Positions 17,178 through 25,249 of a stretch of DNA of 64,000 nt are shown here, piece by piece (the stretch's first letter is position 1; each line of letters begins with the position of its first letter). Where the stretch lies: assembly GCA_016219375.1 (NCBI GenBank), contig JACRNC010000024.1, positions 25,515 to 89,514 of the forward strand, read 5' to 3'. A model generated the notes under the pieces. It made no database searches. It was not told the origin of the DNA and saw only the letters and a list, made by a program, of their open reading frames with translations. This DNA comes from Burkholderiales bacterium (GTDB lineage: Bacteria > Pseudomonadota > Gammaproteobacteria > Burkholderiales > Burkholderiaceae_C). A program made the translations under genes and the position numbers.

Positions 17178-18062
17178 TCAAGCCGGGCGCAACTCGCGCA
17201 GCGGTGGCTCGGGCAGGGGAGGCAGGCTGGTGTGCACCGCAGTGGGTGTCACCTGAGGTGGCTCGGAGCCGAGCAAGTTCAGCGCCATGGCCTTGGCCAC
17301 GGCCTGGGCGCGGTTGGATGCACCGAGCTTGCGCAGGATCTTCTGCACGTGATTCTTGACGGTGAGGGCGCTGATCTGCAGGGCGTCGGCGATCTGCTGG
17401 TTGCTCAGGCCCTCGCGCACCCAGCGCAGGATCTCGCGCTCGCGCTCGGTGATGGCCGCACCCGATGCGCTGCTGCGGCCGGCGCGCGGCACCAGGCCGG
17501 GGGCGGCCAGCGGGCCGCCCAGGCCGGACTCCATCGCATGCACACGCAGGTAGGTGGCATGCAGATAGGGCAGCAGCAGGCCCAGGGCGCAGGCGGCACC
17601 GTCACCGGGCGGGCAGTCGGGCGAGCCGAAGATGAAGAGTGTCTCCAGCTCGGCCGGGCGGCCGGGGCGCGAGACGCCGTGCACCAGCAGTCGCGCAAAG
17701 CCGGCATCGGCCAGCGTGGCGGCGGCCGGATCGGCCAGGCGCCAGGGCTGCAGGTCGACCAGCGTGGGCTCTTGTCGGCCGTCTATCCACGACAGGGCCA
17801 GGCGCTGGGTGAGCAGGCTGCGCGGCTCGGCCAGCACGGCCAGGGCTGCGGGTGGGACCGGAACGCTGTGCAGCGTCTCGAAGACCAGGTCGCGCCGCGC
17901 GCGGTCGTAGACGCCGCAGACGGCCAGCTTGTGCGGCAGCAGGCGCTGCATGTCGGCCTGCGTCCACAAGAAGTACTGGTAGCGGCGCCGCACCTGCGCC
18001 GCGGCCTCGATGATGCGCAGCAGGCAGTCGGAGTGCTCCGGCGCGATGGCAGGCGGGTGCAT
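17178..18062 (-). CDS. epsA: LuxR-family transcriptional regulator, EpsA-like
   Basis: The 294-residue protein has an N-terminal region of about 190 residues starting CLLRIIEAAAQVRRRYQYFLW, as in exosortase/PEP-CTERM-associated EpsA regulators. A C-terminal LuxR helix-turn-helix follows (ITEREREILRWVREGLSNQQIADALQISALTVKNHVQKIL). EpsA-type proteins control extracellular polysaccharide genes in Methylobacillus-like bacteria. No exopolysaccharide genes are in the window; instead a pseudopilus/secretion operon lies directly upstream in the same orientation. A 38-bp motif at 18140-18177 is shared with the gspG promoter region. MHPPAIAPEH at 18062 is preferred as start; the frame is open to 18206. 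Confidence 0.82.
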   Translation of the reverse strand: MHPPAIAPEHSDCLLRIIEAAAQVRRRYQYFLWTQADMQRLLPHKLAVCGVYDRARRDLVFETLHSVPVPPAALAVLAEPRSLLTQRLALSWIDGRQEPTLVDLQPWRLADPAAATLADAGFARLLVHGVSRPGRPAELETLFIFGSPDCPPGDGAACALGLLLPYLHATYLRVHAMESGLGGPLAAPGLVPRAGRSSASGAAITEREREILRWVREGLSNQQIADALQISALTVKNHVQKILRKLGASNRAQAVAKAMALNLLGSEPPQVTPTAVHTSLPPLPEPPLRELRPA

Positions 18063-18139
18063 GGAAAGCGGCTGTCCCTCTTGTCTTATCGGCCGGCCCG
18101 CGCAGGGCCGGTGCGGCCCGCATGTGCGTGAGCGGCCGG

Positions 18140-18177
18140 CGCATGCTAGGTAAGCGGCGTGACCGTTTGTTGACCCG
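18140..18177 (-). promoter_or_regulatory. Shared 38-bp motif upstream of epsA
   Basis: On the minus strand the motif reads CGGGTCA, then GTCAC after seven bases, then CGC and TACCTAGCAT at fixed spacing. It matches 28 of 38 positions at 28580-28617 before gspG. TAGCAT resembles a -10 hexamer and the two GTCA elements recur 11 bp apart where a -35 would lie, which suggests activator-dependent transcription. It lies about 80 bases before the epsA start. Confidence 0.6.
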
Positions 18178-18236
18178 GGGCCGGCAGCATGAGCCGATCG
18201 GACCATGACCGTGGCCGAACCCCTGATGCCGATGGA

Positions 18237-18929
18237 TCAGCGCTTGCGCATCGGCAAGTTCGGCAAGGCGGCGGCCGGCATGGCCGCGGCCTGGCCCTGC
18301 GTATCTGCGGCCGTGTTGCCCGCCGGCTCGCCCGGCATGTCGCCCGATACATCGGCTGGGCTGCCCGGCGCCGCTGCCGGCTTGGCCGCGTCTTCGCCGG
18401 AGAACACCCAGGCGTCATAGGTGGGCGCACCCTCCACCTTGCGCAGCATGGCGGCCGTGGAGGTGCTGTGCACGCCGTGGATGCGCTCGTCGACGATCAC
18501 CAGCCCCCACTGCGGCAGGCGGGTGATGGGGTCGCCATACAGCCGGCGCAGGTGCCGGCGCATCAGGCCGCAGCGGCGGTCCTCCAGCAGCTCCGCCAGC
18601 TCGCGCGGGTACTCCACCAGGTTGGCGCAGCCGTTGACGTTGAGCGGCGCGGCATAGGCGGCGATGGCCTGCGCGATCTGCCGGCCGCGGAAGGCCAGCT
18701 CCGCCTCGCGCTCGCGCTGAGCCTGCAGCGCCCAGCTGCGCCCGGCGGCAGCGAGCACGGCGCCGCTCATGGCGATCCACAGCAGCAGCATCAGGTAGGA
18801 AAAGCCGCGGCAGCAGGCACGGCGCGCGGCGCCAGAACCGGTGCGGTGCGCAGCCGCACCGGCCGGGCCGTGCCCCCGCCCACGCCGCCGTCGCACGGCT
18901 GCCTCAATAGCTCTGGTACGGCCGTCCAT
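18237..18929 (-). CDS. Type II secretion-like minor pseudopilin lacking Glu5
   Basis: The 230-residue protein has a basic leader ending RACCRG, then FSYLMLLLWIAMSGAVLAAAG as the prepilin-type membrane helix. The usual Glu at mature position 5 is replaced by Met. The body has REREAELAFRGRQIAQAIAAY, DPITRLPQWGLV and GVHSTSTAAM, typical of a group of GspG-like minor pseudopilins in atypical clusters. The C-terminus is Ala/Pro-rich. It overlaps the upstream pseudopilin gene by 26 bases and is the last gene of the operon. Confidence 0.8.
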   Translation of the reverse strand: MDGRTRAIEAAVRRRRGRGHGPAGAAAHRTGSGAARRACCRGFSYLMLLLWIAMSGAVLAAAGRSWALQAQREREAELAFRGRQIAQAIAAYAAPLNVNGCANLVEYPRELAELLEDRRCGLMRRHLRRLYGDPITRLPQWGLVIVDERIHGVHSTSTAAMLRKVEGAPTYDAWVFSGEDAAKPAAAPGSPADVSGDMPGEPAGNTAADTQGQAAAMPAAALPNLPMRKR

Positions 18930-19323
18930 CGCTGCCCTGCCCGCTGGCGCCGCTGCGCACGTCGGCCACGCCCGCGCTGTCCAGCGCCTGCTCGGGTGGC
19001 GGCAGCAGCACCCAGGTGTCGTTGCGGCCGGTCAAGGGATCGTCGGGCACGCTGCGCAGGTAGCGGCGCTGGGCCAGCTCCTCCAGCGAGCCGGGGTAGC
19101 GGCCCTGGTCGGCCATGAACTTGTCGATGGCGTCGCGCATCACGTTCAGCGAGGTGCGCAGCGTCGCCTCACGGGCGCGCTCCACGCTCCTGAAGTAGCG
19201 GGGCGCGACGATGCTGGCCAGCAGGGCGACGATGGCCAGCACGACGATCAGCTCGATCAGCGTGAAGCCGCGGTGCATGCGATGCACCGGTGCAGGGGCG
19301 CGCGGCGGCCTCGTCGTGCTCAT
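18904..19323 (-). CDS. Type II secretion-like pseudopilin
   Basis: The product is 139 residues. RMHRG|FTLIELIVVLAIVALLASIVAPRYF is a complete prepilin signal with Glu5. The following region (DAIDKFMADQGRYPGSLEELAQRRYLRSVPDDPLTGRNDTW) matches the GspG fold, ending DGRPYQSY. It starts nine bases after the preceding pseudopilin stop. It would be processed by a prepilin peptidase; no such gene is in the window. Confidence 0.87.
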   Translation of the reverse strand: MSTTRPPRAPAPVHRMHRGFTLIELIVVLAIVALLASIVAPRYFRSVERAREATLRTSLNVMRDAIDKFMADQGRYPGSLEELAQRRYLRSVPDDPLTGRNDTWVLLPPPEQALDSAGVADVRSGASGQGSDGRPYQSY

Positions 19324-19331
19324 CCCTTGCC

Positions 19332-19901
19332 TCACCAGTCGCGGTAGGCCGAGCCGTCCAGCGCCGTGCCGGGGCTGCCGCTCATGACGTCGTACACGTC
19401 CTTTCCCGGCGCGGGCGCATCCGGCGGGCTGGCGTAGCTGCGCAGCTGCCAGGTCTGCGCGGCGGGCAGCAGCGGGTCGGCAAAAGGATCGCGGGGCAGG
19501 CGGCGCAGGAAGTAGATGCGTGCGCCCTTGGGGTCCTTGATGTCGGGCACGCCCTCGACCAGCGCGGCCAGCGTGGGCGGGTAGCCGCTGTCGTCGATGC
19601 GCTTTTCGATGCGGCCTTCGTCCCAGGTGCGCTTGTAGGCGTCGATGGCGCTGCGGATGCTGCGCAGGCCCTCGCGCAGCTCGCTTTCCTGCGCGCGGCG
19701 GCGCTGCAGCTCGGCCAGCGGCATGGCCGCGCTGGCCAGGATGCCGACCAGCAGCACGACGACCAGCATCTCGATCAACGTGAAGCCGCGGCGCTGCCCA
19801 GGCCGGCGCCAGCGTTGTGCGGCACCGGTGCGGCGAGCGGTGCCGCCAACGCGGGCGGCCACCCGGGCGACAACGGGGCCGGTGATGTGCGGCGCCGGCA
19901 T
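19332..19901 (-). CDS. Type II secretion-like pseudopilin with long leader
   Basis: The product is 189 residues with a 38-residue basic leader before G|FTLIEMLVVVLLVGILASAAMP, a standard prepilin cleavage site and helix with Glu5. The body follows the GspG plan (SAIDAYKRTWDEGRIEKRIDDSGYPPTLAALV, RRLPRDPFADP) and ends LDGSAYRDW. It starts six bases after the secretin stop. A shorter start is not available without losing the basic region, so the long leader may be real. Confidence 0.85.
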   Translation of the reverse strand: MPAPHITGPVVARVAARVGGTARRTGAAQRWRRPGQRRGFTLIEMLVVVLLVGILASAAMPLAELQRRRAQESELREGLRSIRSAIDAYKRTWDEGRIEKRIDDSGYPPTLAALVEGVPDIKDPKGARIYFLRRLPRDPFADPLLPAAQTWQLRSYASPPDAPAPGKDVYDVMSGSPGTALDGSAYRDW

Positions 19902-19906
19902 GGCCG

Positions 19907-22159
19907 TCAGTCCCCGCTGCTGCTGCCGGGCTCGTCGGCGGGCGCCACCGGCATGGCATCGGCGGCATCGGCGCGGCTGACGGGCCGCACGTTGACAGCC
20001 CAGCTGGCCGCCTGGCCGCCGAGCTGGAAGGTGGCACTGCCGCTGCCCGCGTCGGCCTTGGCCGTGAAGGCCAGGCTGCGCACGCCGCCGGCAGGCAGCT
20101 GCAGCGGCACGCGGCCGGGCGAGGCGCCGGGCTCCTGCGTGTCGAAGAGCGAGCCGTCGAAGAGCAGGTCGCTGTCCAGCGGCTGGCTGCCGCGGTTGCG
20201 CACGCTGATGCGAAAGCCGCTGCCGGCCGTCACCTCCTGCGGGCCGCCAAGCTCGGGGTCGGTGGGCTCCCCGGATGCAGCCTGCGGCGATTCGCCCGCG
20301 CGGCCGGCGCCCGCCTCAGCCCCGCCTTGCAGAGCCGGCTGCGCCCGGCCGCTACGCAGCCCTGCCGCGCCCTGCCCGGCCTGCACGCCGCCGCTGCGCA
20401 GGCGCACGCTGGCCGCACCCGGCTGCTGGTCGGTGCCTGCGGCCACGGGTGCGGCGGCCAGGGCCGGCAGGGCCACGTTGCGGACGATGCGCGGGGTGAT
20501 GAGCAGCACGATCTCCTGCTTGTCGCGCGTGTCGTTGCGCACGCCGAAGAGCGTGCCCAGCACCGGCAGCTCGGAGAGCCCCGGGATGCCGGCCGAGCCG
20601 CGGCGGTCGTTGTCGTTGATCAGGCCGGCCAGGATCTGCGTCTCGCCGTCCTTCAGCCGCAGCGAGGTACTGGTCTGGCGCGTGCCCACGCGGTAGGCGG
20701 TGGAGCCGTCCGGGCCGGTGACGGCGTTGATGACCGAGCTGACCTCCAGCGCCACCTTGATGACGATGTCGCTGTCGAGCTGCACCTGCGGCTCCACCTC
20801 CAGCTTCAGGCCCACGTCCAGGTAGCTGACCGAGGAGGACACGCCCACGTTGGCCGTGGCGGTGGTGGTGAACACCGGCAGCTTCTCGCCGATCTGCACC
20901 TTGGCCTTCTCGCGGTTGCGCGCGCGGATCTTGGGCCGCGCCAGCAGGTTGGCGCTGTCCAGGCTGCCGTTGATGCGGGCCACGGCCAGCGGGTTGGCCA
21001 CGTAGGCGCGCAGGTCGCCGCCGTTGAGCTCGGTGATGGGGCTGGTGGAGCCGGGCAGGCCGTAGTTGATCGTGCTGGGCCAGCTCAGCCCCAGCTGCAG
21101 CAGCCGGTTGCTGGAGACCTCCATCACCTCCACGTCGAGCATCACCTCCGGCTCGGCCAGGTCGATGGACTCGATCAGCCGGTCGACCAGGCGCATGACC
21201 TCGGGCGTGTCGCGCACGACGAGCAGGTTGAGCCGCTCGTCGACAAAGATGTCGCGGCTCTTGGCCATGGTGCGCACCAGCGTCTGCGCCTGCTTCACGT
21301 CGGCATTGACCAGGTAGAAGCTGCGCGTGACCAGCTCCTGGTGCTCGCGCTGCTTGGCTTGCGTGTTGGGGTAGATGAGCACCGAGTTGTCGTTGAGCAG
21401 CTTGCGGTCGAGCTGCTGCGTGGCCAGGATCAGCCGCATGGCCTCGTCCACCGTGGTCTGGCGCAGGTAGAGCGTGATCCTGGTGTCGCCGCGCACGTCC
21501 TTGTCGAAGACGAAGTTCACGCCCGCCGCGCGCGACAGCGCCTCGAACACCGTGCGCAGCGGCGCCTCGCGGAACTCCAGCGTCACCGGCTTGTCGGCCG
21601 CGGCCAGCGGCAGGGCATCGCGCGTGGCGTCGGCACGCTGCTCGGTGATGCGGTTGAGCAGGCCGCGTGCGGCGGCGTCGCCCGGCTCCAGGTCGATCAC
21701 CGCGCGGGCGGCGGCCTCGGCGCGGTCGAGCTCGCCGCGCTCGAAGGCCTCGCGCGCCTGCTGGGCCAGGCGCTGCTGGCGCTGCTGGCGGTCCAGCGCG
21801 TCGCGCATGGCGGCGGTGCGCGGATGCGCGGGCGCAACGGCCTCGATGCGGGCGAGCACCGCACGGGCGCGCTCGGGCTGGCCGGCCAGGCGGGCCTCGT
21901 CGGCCTCGGCGAGCAGGCGGGTGACGGTGGCCTCGCGCTGGCGCAGGTAAGCCGTGCGCAGCGCGATGTCGGCCGAGGATTCAGCGCCCTGCTGGCGCAG
22001 CAGGGCCAAGGCCGCCTCATGCTGGCCGGCGGCGGCCAGCTGCTCGGCCTGGCGCTGCGGTGTGGCGCAGGCGGCGAGCAGCAGCGCGGCGGCCAGCAGG
22101 GTGCAGGTCAGGCGTGCGGCGCGGGTGTGCGGCGCGCCGGCGGGTCGGGTCAGGGTCAT
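19907..22159 (-). CDS. gspD: GspD/MshL-like secretin lipoprotein with C-terminal cohesin-like domain
   Basis: The 750-residue outer-membrane secretin begins with a lipoprotein signal (lipobox LAAC). It has a TPR-like helical section (about 30-165), N0/N1 domains (VTLEFREAPLRTVFEALSRAAGVNFVFD), and the secretin core with VPVLGTLFGVRNDTRDKQEIVLLITPRIV in modified form (LPVLGTLF). After about 575 there is a low-complexity linker, then a beta-rich domain (FRISVRNRGSQPLDSDLLFDG...) resembling a cohesin module. It is probably the outer-membrane channel of the pseudopilus system. It overlaps the upstream gene by ATGA. Confidence 0.9.
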   Translation of the reverse strand: MTLTRPAGAPHTRAARLTCTLLAAALLLAACATPQRQAEQLAAAGQHEAALALLRQQGAESSADIALRTAYLRQREATVTRLLAEADEARLAGQPERARAVLARIEAVAPAHPRTAAMRDALDRQQRQQRLAQQAREAFERGELDRAEAAARAVIDLEPGDAAARGLLNRITEQRADATRDALPLAAADKPVTLEFREAPLRTVFEALSRAAGVNFVFDKDVRGDTRITLYLRQTTVDEAMRLILATQQLDRKLLNDNSVLIYPNTQAKQREHQELVTRSFYLVNADVKQAQTLVRTMAKSRDIFVDERLNLLVVRDTPEVMRLVDRLIESIDLAEPEVMLDVEVMEVSSNRLLQLGLSWPSTINYGLPGSTSPITELNGGDLRAYVANPLAVARINGSLDSANLLARPKIRARNREKAKVQIGEKLPVFTTTATANVGVSSSVSYLDVGLKLEVEPQVQLDSDIVIKVALEVSSVINAVTGPDGSTAYRVGTRQTSTSLRLKDGETQILAGLINDNDRRGSAGIPGLSELPVLGTLFGVRNDTRDKQEIVLLITPRIVRNVALPALAAAPVAAGTDQQPGAASVRLRSGGVQAGQGAAGLRSGRAQPALQGGAEAGAGRAGESPQAASGEPTDPELGGPQEVTAGSGFRISVRNRGSQPLDSDLLFDGSLFDTQEPGASPGRVPLQLPAGGVRSLAFTAKADAGSGSATFQLGGQAASWAVNVRPVSRADAADAMPVAPADEPGSSSGD

Positions 22160-22968
22160 GGTGTCTTCATCGCGACCGTCTGCGGCAACTGCAGCGGCAG
22201 GTAGGTGAGCTCCAGTCCGCGCGGGCCGACGCGGTCGATGCGCCACTGGCCGTCGATGACCTCGCCGGCAGCCAGCACCCAGGTGGCCTGCGGGCCGGCG
22301 ATGACGGCCTTGATCGTCGTGGCCGCGGAGGGTCGGGGCGCCGCGCCTGCGGGTGCGGGTGCGGGTGGGCGCTCGCGCGCAGCCGGCGCATCGGCACCGG
22401 CCAGGGCTGCACCGGGCTCCTCCCAGCGGCCGACGAGCTGATACGGAAACGGCGGCGCCACCGGTGGCGGGGGCGGCTCGTCGGCGCGCGCGGCGGCTGG
22501 CGGCGGTGGAGGCGGGGGTGGCGGCCCCCAGGCCGCGCGCGCGGCGTCGCCCAGGCTGGGCCAGTCGGCGCGGGCGGACCAGCGCGCGGTGTCGCGCCGC
22601 ACGCCGGCCTGCAGCTCGGCCACGGCCGCGGCGCTGGGGCGCTCGCCGCGGGCGTTGCCTTTCAAGCCGCTTGATGAACCGATTGATGGGCCGATTGATG
22701 TTCGCTTGACCGGGCCGTTCGCCCAGCCATCCGTCGCTCCAGCCTGGCGGCTGGCCGCACCGGATGGGGCGGGGCGCGCAGACAGCGGATCGGCCGGCCG
22801 CGTGGCGGCGGTGGGCCGCGCCGCCGGGCCGTCATCGCCCTCGTCGCCGGGCAGGCTCAGCGACCACAGCGTCAGCCCGGCCACGGCCAGCAGCGCGACG
22901 AGCAGGCCCGGCCGCAGCCGGCGCGCAGGCGCCGCCGCGGTGGGCGACGGGGTGTCGTGCGGGCTCAT
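22156..22968 (-). CDS. PilP/GspC-like inner-membrane protein
   Basis: The 270-residue protein has one membrane segment near the N-terminus (LRPGLLVALLAVAGLTLWSL), a long Pro/Ala-rich periplasmic linker including a run of nine prolines, and a small C-terminal beta domain. That domain reads FPYQLVGRWEEPG ... IAGPQATWVLAAGEVIDGQWRIDRVGPRGLELTYLPL and is PilP/GspC-like. It probably connects the inner-membrane platform to the secretin. Its stop overlaps the gspD start by ATGA, and its start overlaps the gene above in the same way. Assignment rests on topology, the terminal domain and position. Confidence 0.72.
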   Translation of the reverse strand: MSPHDTPSPTAAAPARRLRPGLLVALLAVAGLTLWSLSLPGDEGDDGPAARPTAATRPADPLSARPAPSGAASRQAGATDGWANGPVKRTSIGPSIGSSSGLKGNARGERPSAAAVAELQAGVRRDTARWSARADWPSLGDAARAAWGPPPPPPPPPAAARADEPPPPPVAPPFPYQLVGRWEEPGAALAGADAPAARERPPAPAPAGAAPRPSAATTIKAVIAGPQATWVLAAGEVIDGQWRIDRVGPRGLELTYLPLQLPQTVAMKTP

Positions 22969-23597
22969 CGCTCTTGGCGGCCTTCGATGCGCGCCGGCGC
23001 GGCGTCCTGCCGCACCCACAGCGACCAGCTCACACGGGCCTCGACGATGCCGGCCTGCGCATCGGCGCGCTTGAGCGACAGGCCATCCAGGCTCAGCGCG
23101 GGCTGCTGCGCCAACACGTCGGCCAGCCAGCCGCGCACGGCCGCGTAGTCCCCCCGCACCGGCAGCGCGACCTCATGGCGCAGCACGCCGGCCAAGGCCG
23201 CGGGCTGCACGCGGTAGGCGGCCGATTGCACCTGCAGCCCGGCCGCGCGGGCGCGCTCCAGCACGTCGGCCAGGGCCGGCGCGCGCTCGGCCCGCCCCGC
23301 CAGGCGGGACTGCACCGCGGCCAGCGTCTGCTGCGGCGTAGCTGGGCGTTGCGGCGCGGTGCGCGCCGCGGCCCACAGCGCGCGGCGGGCCTGGTGGGTT
23401 TGTGCCTGCAGCGCGGCGGTCTCGGCCTCGCGCGCGGGCAGCTCCACCCAGGCCAGCCAGGCCGCCCAGGCCAGCAGGGCCAGGCCCATGCCGCCGGGCA
23501 GGCCCAGGCGCGCGGGCAGCGTGGACAGCAGCGCGCGAGCGTCGATGGCCGGCACCCCGCCGGCCCGCAGCCGGCGCCAGGCGGCTGTGGCGCTCAC
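22965..23597 (-). CDS. PilO/GspM-like inner-membrane protein
   Basis: The product is 210 residues, with a membrane segment at about 38-53 (MGLALLAWAAWLAWVEL), a coiled segment, and a ferredoxin-like PilO/GspM-type C-terminal domain (RAAGLQVQSAAYRVQPA ... LPVRGDYAAVRGWLADVLAQQPALSLDGLSLKR). It starts at a GTG in a GTGA overlap with the upstream gene and ends in an ATGA overlap with the next. It would be part of the inner-membrane assembly platform. Confidence 0.75.
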   Translation of the reverse strand: MSATAAWRRLRAGGVPAIDARALLSTLPARLGLPGGMGLALLAWAAWLAWVELPAREAETAALQAQTHQARRALWAAARTAPQRPATPQQTLAAVQSRLAGRAERAPALADVLERARAAGLQVQSAAYRVQPAALAGVLRHEVALPVRGDYAAVRGWLADVLAQQPALSLDGLSLKRADAQAGIVEARVSWSLWVRQDAAPARIEGRQER

Positions 23598-24331
23598 CGT
23601 GGAGCCTCCATCGCATCCGCGTGATCCGTGCCCGGGCGCAGCCGGGCCAGAAGGCGCACGCGCAGCGGCAGGCCGCCTGGGGCCTGCGCCAGCGTCTCGC
23701 GGCTGAGCAGCAGCACGTCGTCGAAGGCGGGCGAGGCATCCAGGGCCTCGACGAGCCGCCAGGCGGTGGCGTCGTCGGCCACGGCGGCTTCCAGCGTGAT
23801 CTGGGCGGCGCCGCTTTCGGGCACCTCGTGCGCCAGCGTGAGCAGGGCCACGGCAGGCGCAGGGCCCGAAGGGGCCAGGCCGTCTGCGGCAACCTGCGCC
23901 ACGCCGGCCTCCACGCCGCCCAGCACCGCGCCCCAGGGATGGGCCAGGCGCTGGATCAACGCGCGCGCCTGTTGCAGCGCCGCTGCGGTGTCGCGGTCGG
24001 CCTCTGCTGCCGACGTGCGGCTGCCGGCGCCCGTACCGTGCTGGGCGCCTGCCTCCACTCCTGCACGCGCCCGCGGCATCGGCGCGGAGCGGCCCGACTC
24101 CGCTGGGGCCGCTCCGGCGGCTTCGGCGGCCGCCGCATCGCGGGCCAGCCGGCGCTGCAGCCGCTGCACCTGCTGCTCCTGGGCCTCGGCCTGGGCCTGA
24201 TCGGCCAGCAGCCGGGCGTGCTCGCGCTCGGTCGCCATCACGGCCAGCGCGCCGGCCACCAGCAGGCCCCAGGAGCCGCGCCACAGCCGGGTGCGCGGGC
24301 CCAGCAGGTCCAGGTCGTCGGCCCAGCTCAT
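23594..24331 (-). CDS. PilN-like inner-membrane protein
   Basis: The 245-residue protein starts MSWADDLDLLGPRTRLWRGSWGLLVAGALAVMA, giving a short cytoplasmic tail then one membrane segment. A long Gln/Ala/Arg coiled coil follows (EHARLLADQAQAEAQEQQVQRLQRRL) and then a low-complexity linker. The C-terminal part (ITLEAAVADDATAWRLVEALDASPAFDDVLLLSRE) fits a PilN/GspL-type periplasmic domain. It overlaps both neighbours by four bases. Confidence 0.7.
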   Translation of the reverse strand: MSWADDLDLLGPRTRLWRGSWGLLVAGALAVMATEREHARLLADQAQAEAQEQQVQRLQRRLARDAAAAEAAGAAPAESGRSAPMPRARAGVEAGAQHGTGAGSRTSAAEADRDTAAALQQARALIQRLAHPWGAVLGGVEAGVAQVAADGLAPSGPAPAVALLTLAHEVPESGAAQITLEAAVADDATAWRLVEALDASPAFDDVLLLSRETLAQAPGGLPLRVRLLARLRPGTDHADAMEAPR

Positions 24332-25209
24332 CGCGCCGGCTCCGGCACGGCGGCCAGCCAGGCGCCGCGGGGCGGCGAGCCACCGGGCCCGGTGCCGGGC
24401 TCTGCCAGGTCGATCCCGCCGATGGCCGATGCCGGCACGTCGCGCGGCAGGCGCTGCTGCCATTCGCCGTCCTGCGGCTCGCTCCAGGCGCGCTGCAGCA
24501 CGCGGCCGCGCGCCTGCAGCACCGTGATCCAGCCGGGCTCGCGGGCCAGCCAGACGCGCGTGTGGCCGTCATCCTGAGGCGCCTGCAGCAGCCAGGCCTG
24601 CGCTGCCGGCGCCCACCAGGGGCCCAGCGACAGCAGTCGCACCCCGTGCTCCTGTGCGGCGGCCTGCAGGCCCGCCACCAGCGCGCGCGGGGCGGCACAG
24701 GCCAGCGGCACGTCGGGCTGGCCGGAGGCCGCCACCGCCCAGCCGGCGGTCTGGCCGCAGTCGCCCGCCGCGCCCCAGCCGCCGAAGTAATGCGCCAGCT
24801 GGCGGCCGGCGTAGTCGCGCAGCTCGGCCCGGGCCAGCGCCGCGGGCGCCACGCAGATCTGCACCAGCGCGGCGCCCAGGCCCAGGTGCAGGCGCGAGCC
24901 GGCCTGCTGCGCGCACCAGCCGGCGAAGGCGGCGCAGGCCGCATCGGCATCGGTCTGCGCCGCGCCCAGGACCAGCCGGTGCGGCCGCCAAGACGTGCGC
25001 AGGCTGCGCCGCCAGCGGTCGAGCCAGGGCAGGCTGCCAAGGATGTCGCGGCTGCCGGCCAGGGCGTCCTGCGCTGAGGGCCCCATGCCCGCCGCGGCGC
25101 GCGGCAGGGCGGCAGCGTCGGCCGGTCCCCGGTTGTCGCCGCCAGTCACGTCGGCACTCGTGCCGACGCTTGTCCCGACATTGGCGCCCGGGCCGTGCAG
25201 CTCGCGCAT
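24328..25209 (-). CDS. Unrecognised protein in the PilM/GspL position
   Basis: The 293-residue protein starts at MRELHGPGAN (25209), although in-frame GTG codons extend to the gspE stop. I recognise no PilM actin-like motif with certainty. The gene lies where PilM, MshI or the cytoplasmic part of GspL would be expected, between gspE and the PilN-like gene. The sequence has repeated aromatic strands (SWRPHRLVLGAAQTDADAACAAFAGW...) that could be a degenerate ATPase fold, and no membrane segment. Function is inferred only from context. Confidence 0.6.
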   Translation of the reverse strand: MRELHGPGANVGTSVGTSADVTGGDNRGPADAAALPRAAAGMGPSAQDALAGSRDILGSLPWLDRWRRSLRTSWRPHRLVLGAAQTDADAACAAFAGWCAQQAGSRLHLGLGAALVQICVAPAALARAELRDYAGRQLAHYFGGWGAAGDCGQTAGWAVAASGQPDVPLACAAPRALVAGLQAAAQEHGVRLLSLGPWWAPAAQAWLLQAPQDDGHTRVWLAREPGWITVLQARGRVLQRAWSEPQDGEWQQRLPRDVPASAIGGIDLAEPGTGPGGSPPRGAWLAAVPEPAR

Positions 25210-25249
25210 CGCGCCTGCTGCGCCTCCGCCCACCCCGGCTGCAGCCGCC

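Noticed and set aside
20327..22204. A 625-codon frame antisense to the secretin
   Set aside because: It mirrors the codon usage of the secretin and lacks family motifs.
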